Positions 1-10,434 are shown, numbered from the stretch's first letter. The stretch: 64,000 bases of DNA from Rhodanobacteraceae bacterium (GCA_016790075.1 JAEUPP010000013.1:34465-98464); one strand, 5' to 3'. Numbers and translations: made by a program. Notes: generated by a model from the letters alone, not told the origin.

Positions 1-632
1 TGCGCCGTCGCTCCGGTCGTCATCACGTCGTCGACAACAGCAACATGCCGCGGCAATGCGACACCCTTGCGTACCGTGAACGCACCACGCAGGTTGCGCC
101 GCCGCGCGAGCGCGCTGAGGCCACTTTGCGCAGGCGTCTCACGCAGCCGCAACAAACTGTCGGGCAGCAAGCTGACGCCGCTTGCAAGCGCCAGCGGGCG
201 GGCGAGTTCCAGGGCCTGGTTGTAGCCGCGCTCGCGCAGCCGCGCGGCATGCAGCGGTACCGGCAGCAGCGCTTCAGGCAGCGCCGGCGGCGCCCGGCGC
301 CAGTGATCGAGGGCGACTTCGGCAAGCACGCGGCCCGCGGCCAGATCGCCAGCGAACTTGAACCGCGTCATGAGACCGGTCAGCGGCGGCGTATAGCGCA
401 ACGGCGCCCAGGTTGCCTCGAATGCTGGCCGCCGCTTGAGGCAGCGCCCGCAGGCCGCCGCGGCCAGAGGCAGCGGCAAACCACAGCAGGCGCAAGCCGT
501 GAGGTTGGGCTCCAGATCGGCGCTGCAGGCGGCGCACAGATCCCGCGCGGGCTGGCCGACACCGCCGCAAAGCAGACAGCGTGCGGGGATCAGCCAAAAG
601 CCCAGCCGCTGCCACCACCTGTCAACCGGCAT
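1..632 (-). CDS. comF: ComF family phosphoribosyltransferase-like protein (partial, 3' end outside window)
   Basis: The minus-strand reading frame runs open from the start codon to the window edge, so only about 210 residues are visible. An N-terminal cysteine cluster (CLLCGG, CAAC, CACCG and CGRC) fits the zinc-finger domain of ComF proteins. The last visible residues hold the PRPP-binding signature VVDDVMTTGAT. ComF proteins act in DNA uptake during competence, although many are annotated only by fold. The ATG at 630-632 is used here. A TTG at 642-644 lies in the same frame, eight bases after a GGAGG at about 652-656, and could be the real start. The gene is divergent from bioB, an arrangement that recurs in gammaproteobacteria. 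Confidence 0.88.
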   Translation of the reverse strand, partial: MPVDRWWQRLGFWLIPARCLLCGGVGQPARDLCAACSADLEPNLTACACCGLPLPLAAAACGRCLKRRPAFEATWAPLRYTPPLTGLMTRFKFAGDLAAGRVLAEVALDHWRRAPPALPEALLPVPLHAARLRERGYNQALELARPLALASGVSLLPDSLLRLRETPAQSGLSALARRRNLRGAFTVRKGVALPRHVAVVDDVMTTGATA

Positions 633-706
633 GCGCGTTTTCAAGTTGACAGCCTCCGCCATGGCCCGGACACTCGCGCCCGAATTTAGCCCGCTAGCGA
701 TCGCCC

Positions 707-1762
707 ATGACAGCCCTACGCCACGACTGGACGCGCGAGGAAGTGCTCGCCCTGTTCGACCTGCCCTTCGCCGACCTGCTGCACCGCGCGCAACTCACCC
801 ATCGCGCGCACTTCGACGCCAATGCGGTGCAGGTTTCGACGTTGCTGTCGATCAAGACCGGCGGCTGCCCCGAAGATTGCGCCTACTGTCCTCAGAGCGC
901 GCGCTACGCGACCGGCCTCAAGGCCGAAAAACTGATGCCGCTGGATGCCGTCGTGGACAAGGCGCGTCAGGCCAAGGCTGCCGGCGCGACGCGCTTCTGC
1001 ATGGGTGCCGCCTGGCGCTCGCCCAAGGACAAGGACCTGGGCAAGGTCGCCGAAATGGTTGGCGCTGTGAAGGCTCTAGGTCTCGAAACCTGCGCGACCC
1101 TGGGCATGCTCAGTGGCGAACAGGCGCAAGCGCTTCGGAGCGCGGGCCTGGACTACTACAACCACAATCTCGACACCGCGCCGGAGTTCTACGGCGACAT
1201 CATCAAGACCCGCGAGTACCAGGATCGTCTCGACACGTTGGAAAACGTGCGCCAGGCCGGCCTGAAGACCTGCTGCGGCGGCATAGTCGGTATGGGTGAA
1301 ACGCGCGAGCAGCGCGCCGGGCTGCTGCAGACACTGGCGAACCTGCCGGAGCACCCGGGCTCGGTGCCGATCAATCGGCTGGTGCAGGTCGCCGGCACTC
1401 CTCTCGCCGGCACGGCCTTGCTCGATCCGTTTGAATTTGTGCGCACGATTGCGGTGGCGCGTCTGCTGATGCCGCAGTCCATGGTGCGCCTGTCCGCCGG
1501 CCGCGCCGAAATGAGCGACGAGCTGCAGGCGCTGTGTTTTCTTGCCGGCGCGAATTCGATTTTCTACGGCGAAAAGCTGCTGACGACGGGCAATCCCGAC
1601 GTGGAGCACGATCAGGCCCTGTTCCGGCGCCTGGGCATCCATCCGTTGGCGGTCGTGGAACAGTCCTCTACGGTGCATGCGGATATCGTCGAAACCGATG
1701 CCCTGATCTGCGGCAGCGGGGGTTGCGGCGGCGATTGCGGCGACACCGGTCTGGCCGCCTGA
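707..1762 (+). CDS. bioB: biotin synthase BioB
   Basis: Radical SAM enzyme that inserts sulfur into dethiobiotin, the last step of biotin synthesis. The 351-residue length matches the family (E. coli 346). The radical-SAM cluster motif is C54-x3-C58-x2-C61 ([13 protein letters not shown]). Further conserved cysteines ([21 protein letters not shown]) supply the auxiliary [2Fe-2S] cluster, and RLSAGR carries its arginine ligand. It is first of four same-strand biotin genes. Upstream there is a TTGACA at 646-651, but no convincing -10 at 17-18 bases. I found no BirA-type operator. The C-terminus is unusually Gly/Cys rich ([10 protein letters not shown]), which is a common tail in this family. 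Confidence 0.97.
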   Translation: MTALRHDWTREEVLALFDLPFADLLHRAQLTHRAHFDANAVQVSTLLSIKTGGCPEDCAYCPQSARYATGLKAEKLMPLDAVVDKARQAKAAGATRFCMGAAWRSPKDKDLGKVAEMVGAVKALGLETCATLGMLSGEQAQALRSAGLDYYNHNLDTAPEFYGDIIKTREYQDRLDTLENVRQAGLKTCCGGIVGMGETREQRAGLLQTLANLPEHPGSVPINRLVQVAGTPLAGTALLDPFEFVRTIAVARLLMPQSMVRLSAGRAEMSDELQALCFLAGANSIFYGEKLLTTGNPDVEHDQALFRRLGIHPLAVVEQSSTVHADIVETDALICGSGGCGGDCGDTGLAA

Positions 1763-1793
1763 CGTTGCGGCACTTGATGCCGCCGAAGCCGCG

Positions 1794-2978
1794 ATGCCGC
1801 GCCCCGAACTGCTCTCTCGCCTGCAACAGGCCTGCACGGCGCGCGCCGAGGCCGAGCTGTTACGGCGTTTGCGCTGCGTCAGCGCAGCCGACGGCGCCGA
1901 AATCGTCATCAGCGGCCGGCGCCTGTGGAATTTCGCGAGCAACGACTACCTCGGCCTCGCTCAGCACCCGCGCGTGTGTGAAGCGCTGGTCGCTGCTGCC
2001 CAACGTTGGGGCGTCGGCGCGACCGCGGCGCATCTGCTCGGCGGACACAGGGACACGCACGAAGCGCTCGAGCACAAGCTCGCGCAATGGACCGGGCGCG
2101 AGCGCGCGCTGCTGTTTTCAAGCGGTTATCTGGCCAATCTCGGCGTGCTGGTCGCGCTGCTGCGCGAAGGCGATCTCTGCCTGCAGGACAAACTTAACCA
2201 TGCCTGTTTGCTGGACGGTGCGCGGCTGGCCGGCGCAACGCTGAAACGTTATGTACACGCCGACGCGGCCAGTGCCCGCCGGCAGCTGGAAACCGCCGCG
2301 CAAAGTCCCGCATTGCTCGCCACCGATGGGGTGTTCAGCATGGACGGCGATGTGGCGCCGCTGCGGGAACTCGCCACCCTGTGCCGCGAACAGAACGCGA
2401 CGCTGCTGGTCGACGACGCTCACGGCCTCGGCGTACTCGGCCCCGACGGGGCCGGCAGCGTGGCCGAAGCCGGCCTCGATGCGAACGATGTACCGGCTCT
2501 TATGGCCACGCTCGGCAAGGCCGTCGGGGTTTGCGGGGCTTTTGTCGCGGGTAGCGCCATGCTGGTGGAAGGCCTGGTGCAGTTCGCCCGCACCTATGTC
2601 TACAGCACCGCACTGCCGCCCGCACTGGCCGCCGCCGCTGCCACCGCCATCGACATCGCGCGCCATGAGCGCTGGCGGCGCGACCGGCTGCAGACGCTGA
2701 TCGCACATCTGCGCAGCGGTGTACAGGCGCTGGGCCTGACTCTGCTGCCGTCACGCACGGCGATACAGCCACTGCTCGTCGGCGACAGCGCGGCCGCGCT
2801 AGGTCTGTCGCGCGCGCTGGAATCCGAGGGTTTCTATGTACCGGCAATACGTCCACCGACCGTGCCTGCAGGCGCTGCGCGTCTGCGCATCACGCTGTCG
2901 GCACTGCATAGCGAAAGTCTGGTCGAGCAGTTGCTCGCCACGCTCGCCCGCCATGCCGACAGCGCCCGCAGCGTCTGA
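1794..2978 (+). CDS. bioF: 8-amino-7-oxononanoate synthase BioF
   Basis: PLP-dependent alpha-oxoamine synthase that condenses pimeloyl-ACP (or -CoA) with alanine, the first step of biotin ring assembly. It has 394 residues, the family size. The PLP lysine is K242 in TLGKAVGVCGAF. DDAHG near residue 207 carries the cofactor-binding Asp and His, and NDYLGL near 50 is the usual N-terminal motif. It starts 31 bases after bioB, so co-transcription is likely. Confidence 0.96.
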   Translation: MPRPELLSRLQQACTARAEAELLRRLRCVSAADGAEIVISGRRLWNFASNDYLGLAQHPRVCEALVAAAQRWGVGATAAHLLGGHRDTHEALEHKLAQWTGRERALLFSSGYLANLGVLVALLREGDLCLQDKLNHACLLDGARLAGATLKRYVHADAASARRQLETAAQSPALLATDGVFSMDGDVAPLRELATLCREQNATLLVDDAHGLGVLGPDGAGSVAEAGLDANDVPALMATLGKAVGVCGAFVAGSAMLVEGLVQFARTYVYSTALPPALAAAAATAIDIARHERWRRDRLQTLIAHLRSGVQALGLTLLPSRTAIQPLLVGDSAAALGLSRALESEGFYVPAIRPPTVPAGAARLRITLSALHSESLVEQLLATLARHADSARSV

Positions 2979-3003
2979 AGCTGCCTGAATACTGATTTCC
3001 CTT

Positions 3004-3768
3004 ATGCACATTGAGACACTGGGCCAGGGCCCCGACCTCGTCATGATCCACGGCTGGGCCATGCATGCGGGCATCTTCGCGCCACTGACGCGTGAGCTCG
3101 CGCAGCATTTTCGCCTGCATCTGGTCGACCTGCCCGGCCATGGACTCAGCGCGCAGCGCGATGAGCGTCTGGATCTCGCGGCTTGCGCCGAGCGCATTGC
3201 CGCGCAGACGCCCCGCGCGCTCTGGCTCGGCTGGTCGCTGGGCGGGCTGGTCTGCATCGAAGCGGCACGGCAGCAGCGGCCGTTGGTGCGTGGCCTTGTG
3301 CTGATCGCCACCAGCCCGCGTTTTGTCGTCGGCGACGACTGGCCGCAGGGCGTGGCGGCAGATACCTTCCGCCAATTTGGCGACGGCCTGCGCAGCGACT
3401 ACCACCGCACGATAGAACGCTTCCTCGCCCTCGAAGCCCACGGTTCGGAACGCGCCCAGAGCGAACTGCGCGAGCTGCGGGCGCATGTGTTCGATCGTGG
3501 CGAGCCGGCGCTGCGCGCGTTGTGTGACGGGCTCGAAATCCTGGATCGCGCCGACCTGCGCGGCCTGCTGCCCCAGTTGAGCACACCCAGTCTCTGGATC
3601 GCCGGCCGCCGGGACCGGCTGATTCCGCCAGGCGCCATGCAATGGGCCGCGCAACAAAGTCCACATGGCCGCTGGCTCGAACTCCCAGCCGGACATGCGC
3701 CGTTTATCGGACACGCACACAGTGTCGCCGAGGCAGTGGTCGCTTTTGCTGCCGAGGTCGGCCCATGA
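3004..3768 (+). CDS. bioH: pimeloyl-ACP methyl ester carboxylesterase BioH
   Basis: Alpha/beta hydrolase of 254 residues. It removes the methyl group from pimeloyl-ACP methyl ester, releasing the precursor from the BioC-disguised fatty acid cycle. The nucleophile elbow is GWSLGG (S78), the acid is the Asp in GRRDRLIPP near residue 203, and the base is the His in PAGHAPF near 228. HGWAMH near residue 16 forms the oxyanion region. Its position between bioF and bioC is what separates BioH from other hydrolases of this size. Its stop codon overlaps the bioC start (ATGA). Confidence 0.94.
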   Translation: MHIETLGQGPDLVMIHGWAMHAGIFAPLTRELAQHFRLHLVDLPGHGLSAQRDERLDLAACAERIAAQTPRALWLGWSLGGLVCIEAARQQRPLVRGLVLIATSPRFVVGDDWPQGVAADTFRQFGDGLRSDYHRTIERFLALEAHGSERAQSELRELRAHVFDRGEPALRALCDGLEILDRADLRGLLPQLSTPSLWIAGRRDRLIPPGAMQWAAQQSPHGRWLELPAGHAPFIGHAHSVAEAVVAFAAEVGP

Positions 3769-4640
3769 CGCCGTTTGATCGCGACCAGGTACGCCGCGCT
3801 TTCGGCCGGGCAGCAGCCAGTTATGCCGGGCACGCGGTGTTGCAGCACGAAGTCGAAGACCGCCTGCTCGAACGTCTCGACTACGTCACCACGCCGCCGC
3901 AGCGCGTGCTTGATCTCGGCTGTGGCCCCGGCCGCGCCAGCGCCAAGCTGCGCAGGCGCTGGCGCAAGGCCGAGATCATCGCGATGGACCTGGCATTGCC
4001 CATGCTCAGGCAGGCACGGCGCGGCGGCAGCTGGCTGCGCCCGCTGCCGCGTATCTGTGCCGACGCACGCCAGCTACCGCTTGCCGACGCGAGCATCGAT
4101 GTGTTGTTTTCCAGCCTGTGCATACAGTGGGTCGCCGACCTGCCGGCCCTGTTTGACGAGTTCCGGCGCGTGCTCAGACCCGACGGCTTTCTCGCCCTGT
4201 CGACTTTTGGGCCGCTGACCCTGCATGAGCTGCGCGCGGCCTGGGCCGAGGTCGATCAAGCGCCGCATGTGAGCCGTTTTGCGGACATCCAGCGCATCGG
4301 CGACGCCCTGCTGGCGGCCGGGTTCCGCGATCCGGTGCTGGACGGCGATGACTTCACGCTGACCTATGCTGACACGGACGCACTGATGCGCGACCTCAAA
4401 GCCATAGGCGCGACCAACGCCGACTCCCAACGCCGCCGCGGTCTCACCGGCAGGTCGCGGCTGCAGGCGGTGGCACAGGCGTATGAGCCTTTTCGTGGCA
4501 GCGACGGCCGCCTGCCGGCTACCTACGAAGTCATCAGTGCCCATGCCTGGGGCCCCAAGCCGGGCCAGCCCCGGCGCAGCGGCGGCACCGACATTGCGAC
4601 ATTCCCGCTGGATCAGCTGCGGATCCGGCGCCGCCGCTGA
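3765..4640 (+). CDS. bioC: malonyl-ACP O-methyltransferase BioC
   Basis: SAM-dependent methyltransferase that caps malonyl-ACP so it can prime pimelate synthesis. The SAM motif I is VLDLGCGPGR (residues 48-57), followed by the acidic residue of AMDLALPML. The ATG at 3765 overlaps the bioH stop by four bases, which decides the start against an in-frame codon 123 bases upstream. At 291 residues it is about 40 longer than the E. coli enzyme, as in Pseudomonas and Xanthomonas. It is the last visible gene of the bioBFHC operon; bioA and bioD are not in this window. Confidence 0.95.
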   Translation: MTPFDRDQVRRAFGRAAASYAGHAVLQHEVEDRLLERLDYVTTPPQRVLDLGCGPGRASAKLRRRWRKAEIIAMDLALPMLRQARRGGSWLRPLPRICADARQLPLADASIDVLFSSLCIQWVADLPALFDEFRRVLRPDGFLALSTFGPLTLHELRAAWAEVDQAPHVSRFADIQRIGDALLAAGFRDPVLDGDDFTLTYADTDALMRDLKAIGATNADSQRRRGLTGRSRLQAVAQAYEPFRGSDGRLPATYEVISAHAWGPKPGQPRRSGGTDIATFPLDQLRIRRRR

Positions 4641-4662
4641 CCGGTCCCGGTGCTGCGCCGGC

Positions 4663-5841
4663 TTAGCGTCCGCGCAACACATCCACCGCATCGTTGAGCC
4701 CGGCCAGCGTCAGCGGGTACATGCGCCCCTGCATCAGCTCGCGGGTAATGCCGATCGAGGGCGTCCACTCCCAGCGTGAAGGCTCCACCGGATTTAGCCA
4801 GACGGCACGGCGATAGAGCTCGGTCAGGCGCCCCAGCCATACTGCACCGGCTTCGGGGTTGTGGTGCTCGATGCTGCCGCCGGCTTCGGTGATCTCGTAC
4901 GGGCTCATGCTCGCGTCGCCGACGATGACGAGCTTGTAGTCGGCCGCATAGGTGTGCATCAGGTCCAGAGTGCTCTGATGCACATCCCAGCGGCGCGAGT
5001 TGTCGCGCCAGATCCGCTCGTAAATGAAGTTGTGGAAATAGAAATGCTGCAGGTGCTTGAACTCGCTGCGCGCTGCCGAGAAGAGCTCTTCGCAGATGCG
5101 CACGTGATCATCCATCGAACCACCGATGTCGAGCAGCAGCAGTACCTTGACCGCGTTGTGCCGCTCCGGGCGCAATTTAAGATCCAGCCAGCCTGCGTTG
5201 CGTGCGGTTGCGCGGATCGTGCCGTCGAGATCGAGTTCCTGCTCAGCACCGGTGCGCGCCAGCCGGCGCAGCGCGCGCAATGCCAGCTTGATATCGCGGG
5301 TCCCCAGTTCGCGGGTGTCGTCAAGATTGCGGAACTGGCGCTGCTCCCAAACCTTGACCGCACGGCGCTGACCCGACCTGCCACCGATGCGGACCCCTTC
5401 GGGGTTGTAGCCCGAATGACCGAACGGAGAGGTTCCACCGGTGCCTATCCAGCGCGATCCGCCCTGATGGCGCTCCTGCTGCTCGGCCAGCCGGCGCTGC
5501 AGCTCATCGAGCAATTTCTGCAAACCGCCCAGCGCCTCGATGGCTGCCTTTTCCTCGGGCGTAAACACGCGCTCCAGCTCACGCCGCAACCATTCTTCGG
5601 GTATGGCGCCGTAGAGCTGTTGCGCAGCCGCATCGACCCCATTGAAGAACAGGCCAAACGCGCGGTCGTAGCGGTCGAACTGGGTTTCATCCTTGATCAG
5701 GCAGATCCGCGCCAGCAGATGGAATTCATCCAGCGACAAACGGGAAAAGCCGGCGCGCAGCGCATCGAGCAGCGCCAATAGTTCGTTGATGCCGGGCTTG
5801 AGTCCCTGGCTGCGCAGCCAGAGGAAAAAACGGATCAGCAT
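4663..5841 (-). CDS. VWA domain-containing CoxE-like protein
   Basis: 392 residues. The N-terminal half is helical and charged. The C-terminal half is a von Willebrand factor A domain whose metal site begins LLLLDIGGSMDDH, a DxGxS variant of the canonical DxSxS. Proteins of this kind usually pair with a MoxR AAA+ ATPase and act in cofactor insertion or assembly of protein complexes. Such an ATPase lies at 7012-7854 on the same strand, but the YbaY-type lipoprotein gene sits between them on the other strand. It is convergent with bioC, leaving 22 bases. The specific client protein is unknown. Confidence 0.85.
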   Translation of the reverse strand: MLIRFFLWLRSQGLKPGINELLALLDALRAGFSRLSLDEFHLLARICLIKDETQFDRYDRAFGLFFNGVDAAAQQLYGAIPEEWLRRELERVFTPEEKAAIEALGGLQKLLDELQRRLAEQQERHQGGSRWIGTGGTSPFGHSGYNPEGVRIGGRSGQRRAVKVWEQRQFRNLDDTRELGTRDIKLALRALRRLARTGAEQELDLDGTIRATARNAGWLDLKLRPERHNAVKVLLLLDIGGSMDDHVRICEELFSAARSEFKHLQHFYFHNFIYERIWRDNSRRWDVHQSTLDLMHTYAADYKLVIVGDASMSPYEITEAGGSIEHHNPEAGAVWLGRLTELYRRAVWLNPVEPSRWEWTPSIGITRELMQGRMYPLTLAGLNDAVDVLRGR

Positions 5842-6073
5842 GCAGTGTCGGCCCAGGGGCGGCGGCGGGACGAGGCGGCGGTGGATCGGGGCGGGTGAGC
5901 TGTTTCGCCGCCGACAAGGCCGTGTGATAGTGCAACTAAACGCTTATGCAACGCAGTTGGTGGCATGATTCGACCTTCGGAATCGCGACAGCGGCGGCGA
6001 AAATCGCTAGTCTGCGCGGCTTCATGCCGCCGCTTTGGCGCCGGCCACGATACTACGTTTGCGGAGACCTCCC

Positions 6074-6913
6074 GTGCAGAAGCTCGCTCTTTCCCTGCTG
6101 TTCGCCAGCCTCGCCCTGGCTGCCTGCGGTCCGTCGAACGACAGCAGCAATCAGACCCAGACCACAACCCGGGCACAGCTGCCGACCTCGGTCACCGGCA
6201 CGGTATCGCTGAAAGTGCCAGCGCCAGTAGGGCCGACCGCACAGCTCAAGCTTTCCCTGGAGAACGTAAGCCTGAAACCGGAAGTCATCGTGGCGCAGAG
6301 CACAACCCAGGCAGGCTCGCTGCCGGCCCAGTTCCAGCTTCCGTTCGAACCCGGCAAGATTGACCAGAACGCGCTGTACGTGCTCAACGTCGAACTCATC
6401 GACGGCGAACGCCGCTATGTCGCACCCCGCCAGTACCCGGTGCTGACCAAGGGCTCGCCGGCCAAGGTCGACGTCGTCATGACGCCAGAACCCACCGCCT
6501 CGGAAAAGCTGGAATCCGAATACGCCGGCCTGGAGCGCGCCATCGGCGGCATGAAGCGCTCGCAGGGCTCCAGCGAAGACGAGGCCAGCACCACGGCCTG
6601 GGACGGCTTCTTCGACAAGACCGGCCTGCGCTATATCCGCGAAATCGTCGACTTTGGCGACAAGGGCCGCACCAACACCTACTACGCCTATCGCGAAGGC
6701 AAACCCATGGCGGTGGTGCAGGAACGCGTTCCGGCCATGGCCGAGAAACCGAACGCGGTTACACGCGCGGGCTGGGATGCCGCCGGCCTGCTGGTGCTCA
6801 AGACGAAGCGGGACGGTGGTACGGTCAGCGTACTCGCCGACGCCGATGCCAAGAGCCTCTACGATCGCGCCGTAGCCAAGTACGAAGTGATTTCCAAGCG
6901 TACTCCGAAGTAA
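6074..6913 (+). CDS. YbaY-type lipoprotein
   Basis: 279 residues. The GTG at 6074 is chosen because GGAG lies seven bases upstream and because it yields a classic lipoprotein signal (LALSLLFASLALAACGPS). The longer in-frame version would add 13 residues before that signal. A beta-rich domain near residues 40-125 (VTGTVSLKVPAPVGPTAQL onward) fits the YbaY/YscW lipoprotein family. The C-terminal part (about 140-279) contains a charged helix and a domain I cannot assign. A bidirectional terminator follows. Function of the family is not established. Confidence 0.8.
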   Translation: MQKLALSLLFASLALAACGPSNDSSNQTQTTTRAQLPTSVTGTVSLKVPAPVGPTAQLKLSLENVSLKPEVIVAQSTTQAGSLPAQFQLPFEPGKIDQNALYVLNVELIDGERRYVAPRQYPVLTKGSPAKVDVVMTPEPTASEKLESEYAGLERAIGGMKRSQGSSEDEASTTAWDGFFDKTGLRYIREIVDFGDKGRTNTYYAYREGKPMAVVQERVPAMAEKPNAVTRAGWDAAGLLVLKTKRDGGTVSVLADADAKSLYDRAVAKYEVISKRTPK

Positions 6914-6950
6914 CTGCTACACGGCCGGCCGTTCAGCGTCGTCTTGAACC

Positions 6951-6982
6951 AAAAAACCCTCCTCAGTCCGGGAGGGTTTTTT
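6951..6982. terminator. bidirectional intrinsic terminator
   Basis: A 12-bp perfect stem (AAAAAACCCTCC with GGAGGGTTTTTT) encloses an 8-base loop. A-rich and T-rich flanks make it work in both directions, and it sits between the convergent lipoprotein and MoxR genes. Confidence 0.93.
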
Positions 6983-7011
6983 GTGCGATACGGCCGGGGT
7001 CGCGGCTATTT

Positions 7012-7854
7012 TCAACCGCCGCGTCGCGCCATGAACGCAATGCGCTCGAACAGCTGCACGTCCGCCTCGTTCTTGAGCAGTGCGCCATAAAGCGGCGGTA
7101 TGGCCTTCTTCACGTTGCGCTCGCGCAAAGTGTCCACGGCGAGATCTTCCGCCAGCAGCAGTCTGAGCCAGTCCAGCAGCTCCGACGTCGTCGGTTTTTT
7201 CTTGAGTCCCGGCGTCTCGCGCAAGGCGAGGAACGCGGTCAGCGCTTCGTGCACGAGTTCGCGCTTGAGCCCCGGGAAATGGACCTCGACGATGGCACTC
7301 AGCGTGTCGGCATCGGGGAAGCGGATATAGTGGAAAAAGCAGCGGCGCAGGAACGCGTCCGGCAGCTCCTTTTCATTGTTCGACGTGATCATCACGATAG
7401 GCCGATGCCTGGCGCGTACGGTCTCGCCGGTCTCGTAGACGTGAAAATCCATGCGATCGAGTTCGCGCAGCAGATCGTTAGGAAACTCGATGTCGGCCTT
7501 GTCGATCTCGTCGATGAGCATGACCGCGCGCCTGTCGCTGGCGAAGGCCTGCCAAAGTTTGCCCGGTACGATGTAGTTCCCGATATCGCTGGCGCGCGCT
7601 TCGCCCAGCTGCGAATCGCGCAGCCGCGCCACCGCGTCGTATTCGTAAAGTCCGTGCTGCGCCTTGGTCGTCGACTTGATATGCCATTCGATCAGCGGCG
7701 CATCGAGCGCGCGCGCCACTTCTTCGGCGAGCAGGGTCTTGCCCGTGCCGGGCTCGCCTTTGATCAACAGCGGTCGCTGCAGGGTGATCGCCGCATTGAC
7801 TGCGAGCTTGAGCTCGTCGGTGGCGACGTAACGGTCGGTGCCTTCAAAACGCAT
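7012..7854 (-). CDS. MoxR family AAA+ ATPase
   Basis: 280 residues with Walker A GEPGTGKT (about 37-44), Walker B VMLIDEIDKAD and sensor TSNNEKELPDAFLRRC. MoxR ATPases act as chaperones that assemble or activate protein complexes together with a VWA-domain partner, probably the gene product at 4663-5841. The gene is followed by the shared terminator at 6951-6982 and lies downstream of tex on the same strand with a 63-base gap. Confidence 0.9.
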   Translation of the reverse strand: MRFEGTDRYVATDELKLAVNAAITLQRPLLIKGEPGTGKTLLAEEVARALDAPLIEWHIKSTTKAQHGLYEYDAVARLRDSQLGEARASDIGNYIVPGKLWQAFASDRRAVMLIDEIDKADIEFPNDLLRELDRMDFHVYETGETVRARHRPIVMITSNNEKELPDAFLRRCFFHYIRFPDADTLSAIVEVHFPGLKRELVHEALTAFLALRETPGLKKKPTTSELLDWLRLLLAEDLAVDTLRERNVKKAIPPLYGALLKNEADVQLFERIAFMARRGG

Positions 7855-7917
7855 AGGTATCCCGCTCGAAACCGGAGGAGTGGCCGCGGCCGCAACCAGC
7901 GCGACCGCGGCACGGTA

Positions 7918-10242
7918 TCAGTTGCGGCGCGCCTTGGCGAAAGCGTCAGCGAACGCATTGTTCGATGGCGCCGGTGCCGATCCGGGCTTGGGACCGAAAC
8001 TGCGCGGGCCCGCATCCCGTTTTGCACTCCGTTCGTCACGCTTGGCTGCGGCAGGGCCGGCGGCGGCCTCGCCGATCGGATCATCCAGGCGCATCGTCAG
8101 CGCGATACGTTTGCGCGGAATATCGACCTCAAGCACCTTGACCTTGACGACATCGCCAGCCTTGACGACTTCGCGCGGGTCTTTGACGAATTTTGTCGAC
8201 AAGGCCGAAACGTGTACCAGGCCATCCTGGTGCACGCCGATGTCGACGAAGGCACCAAACGCCGCGACATTCGACACGCGCCCTTCGAGCACCATGCCGG
8301 GCTTGAGGTCTTTGAGATCCTCCACGCCGTCGGCGAAGGCCGCCGTGACGAACTCGGGTCGCGGATCGCGGCCGGGCTTTTCGAGTTCCTTGAGGATGTC
8401 GCGCACGGTCGGCAAACCAAACTTGTCGTCGATGAACTGGTCTGCCCGCACAGTCTTCAGGAACGCCGTGTCGCCGATGATGTTCTTCACCTCGCGGCCG
8501 CAGGACTTGATGATGCGCTGGACCACCGGATAGGCCTCCGGATGGACGGCCGATGCATCGAGTGGGTTGTCGCCAGCGGTAATGCGCAGGAAGCCCGCGC
8601 ACTGCTCATAAGCCTTGTCGCCAAGCCGAGGCACTTTCTTCAATTGTTCACGAGTACGGAATGCGCCGTTCGCATCGCGGAATTTCACCACGTTCTCGGC
8701 TACTGATGCGGACAGTCCTGCGACACGCGCGAGCAACGGCGCCGAAGCCGTGTTCACGTCGACGCCGACGGCGTTGACGCAGTCCTCGACCCTGGCATCC
8801 AGGGCGCGGGCAAGCTTCACCTGATTGACATCGTGCTGGTACTGGCCGACGCCAATGGCCTTGGGCTCGATCTTTACCAGTTCCGCCAGCGGATCCTGCA
8901 AGCGCCGTGCGATCGATACCGCGCCACGCAGGCTTACGTCGAGCTCCGGGAACTCCCGCGCCGCGGTTTCCGACGCGGAGTACACCGACGCACCCGCTTC
9001 GCTGACTACGACCTTGGCGAGCTTGAGCTCCGGTGCTTTCTTTATCAGCTCCCCGACCAATTTGTCGGTTTCGCGCGATGCAGTGCCGTTGCCGATCGCG
9101 ATCAAATTGACGCCATACTGGCGGCTCCAGGCCGCGAGCTGCGCCAGCGATTGATCCCACTGGTTCTTGGGCTCGTGCGGATAGATCACGCCCGTGCTCA
9201 GGAGCTTGCCGGTGCCGTCGACGATGGCGACCTTGCAGCCGGTACGAATGCCCGGATCGAGCCCGAGGACGACTTTGGGTCCGGCCGGCGCGGCCAACAG
9301 CAGATCCTTGAGGTTTTCGCCGAATACACGAATGGCCTCGTCTTCAGCGCTCTCGCGCGTCTTGCCGAACAGATCGAGCGCCAGATGCAGGTGCAGTTTG
9401 ATACGCCAGGTCTGGCGGCAGGTTTCAAGCAACCAGGCATCAGCCGGCCGGCCGCGCTGCGCGATACCAAAATGCGCGGCGACACGGCCTTCAGCCTCCG
9501 CATGGCCTTGCTCGGGCTCGGTCGTCGGTTCGAGCTCGAGATCGATAACACCTTCGTTACGCGCGCGGAACAGCGCGAGCATGCGGTGCGACGGAATCGA
9601 TTTGACCGGTTCGGCATGGTCGAAATAATCGCGGAACTTCGCGCCTTCGTTTTCCTTGCCAGCCACGACCTTGGCGCGAACCTGGCCGCGTTCGGTCAGC
9701 CAGCTGCGCAACTCACCGACCAACCCCGCATCCTCGGAGAATTCCTCGAGCAGGATCGCGCGGGCGCCATCGAGAGCTGACTTGATGTCGGCCACGCCCT
9801 TGCCGGCATCGATGAACGGCAAGGCAAACTCCTCAGGCTTGCGCGCCGGGTCTTCACGCAACCCGTCGGCCAGCGCCTGCAGTCCGGCCTCGCGTGCGAT
9901 CTGCGCCTTGGTGCGGCGTTTGGGTTTGTAGGGCAGATACAGATCTTCGAGCCGCGCCTTGGTATCCGCTTCCAGAATTTCCTTTTTCAACTCATCGCTG
10001 AGCTTGCCCTGCTCGGCAACGCTAGCGAGTATGGCCGTACGACGCTCTTCGAGTTCACGCAGGTAACGCAGGCGTTCTTCGAGATTGCGTAGCTGGGTGT
10101 CGTCCAGGCCACCAGTCGCTTCCTTGCGGTAGCGCGCGATGAAAGGCACCGTCGCGCCGCCATCCAGAAGCTCGACGGCTGCCTGAACCTGAGCCGGTTT
10201 CGCCGCAATTTCCTCGGCGATTTTCTGTTCGATCGTAAGCAT
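7918..10242 (-). CDS. tex: Tex family S1 RNA-binding transcription accessory protein
   Basis: 774 residues. The visible order is: N-terminal helix-turn-helix region beginning [12 protein letters not shown]; YqgF/RNase H-like domain with [11 protein letters not shown] near residue 330; helix-hairpin-helix repeats; S1 domain near 645-715 ([16 protein letters not shown]). A low-complexity Lys/Ala/Pro tail completes it. Tex is a widespread nucleic-acid-binding protein linked to transcription and stress tolerance. The ATG at 10242 is chosen because the longer open frame upstream adds residues unlike Tex, and AGG lies seven bases before this ATG. Confidence 0.95.
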   Translation of the reverse strand: MLTIEQKIAEEIAAKPAQVQAAVELLDGGATVPFIARYRKEATGGLDDTQLRNLEERLRYLRELEERRTAILASVAEQGKLSDELKKEILEADTKARLEDLYLPYKPKRRTKAQIAREAGLQALADGLREDPARKPEEFALPFIDAGKGVADIKSALDGARAILLEEFSEDAGLVGELRSWLTERGQVRAKVVAGKENEGAKFRDYFDHAEPVKSIPSHRMLALFRARNEGVIDLELEPTTEPEQGHAEAEGRVAAHFGIAQRGRPADAWLLETCRQTWRIKLHLHLALDLFGKTRESAEDEAIRVFGENLKDLLLAAPAGPKVVLGLDPGIRTGCKVAIVDGTGKLLSTGVIYPHEPKNQWDQSLAQLAAWSRQYGVNLIAIGNGTASRETDKLVGELIKKAPELKLAKVVVSEAGASVYSASETAAREFPELDVSLRGAVSIARRLQDPLAELVKIEPKAIGVGQYQHDVNQVKLARALDARVEDCVNAVGVDVNTASAPLLARVAGLSASVAENVVKFRDANGAFRTREQLKKVPRLGDKAYEQCAGFLRITAGDNPLDASAVHPEAYPVVQRIIKSCGREVKNIIGDTAFLKTVRADQFIDDKFGLPTVRDILKELEKPGRDPRPEFVTAAFADGVEDLKDLKPGMVLEGRVSNVAAFGAFVDIGVHQDGLVHVSALSTKFVKDPREVVKAGDVVKVKVLEVDIPRKRIALTMRLDDPIGEAAAGPAAAKRDERSAKRDAGPRSFGPKPGSAPAPSNNAFADAFAKARRN

Positions 10243-10434
10243 GAAACCTGTTCTTCTCGTGGGGCGGCGGAGCTCGCGCGACGCCGGGCCGGGCATTTTA
10301 GTGGCCTCGCCTGCACCTTCGCCATCGGCGCAGCGTACCGCGTTGCGGCACCGAACCCCGAATTGACTCGGATCAACGCGCAGCCGGCACAGCGCTGCCA
10401 CGATGGAGACCATCTTTCCTCGTCAGGTAATTCC

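Noticed and set aside
633-706. BirA operator upstream of bioB
   Set aside because: No TTGTAAACC-type dyad present. The TTGACA at 646 lacks a good -10, so the bio promoter is unresolved.
1076-1942. 288-codon minus-strand open frame over bioB
   Set aside because: Antisense to a certain bioB with typical GC-rich shadow composition and no recognisable motif.
7249-8706. 485-codon plus-strand open frame over moxR and tex
   Set aside because: Shadow of two well-supported minus-strand genes; residue content (His/Arg-rich, no motif) is typical of GC-rich antisense frames.
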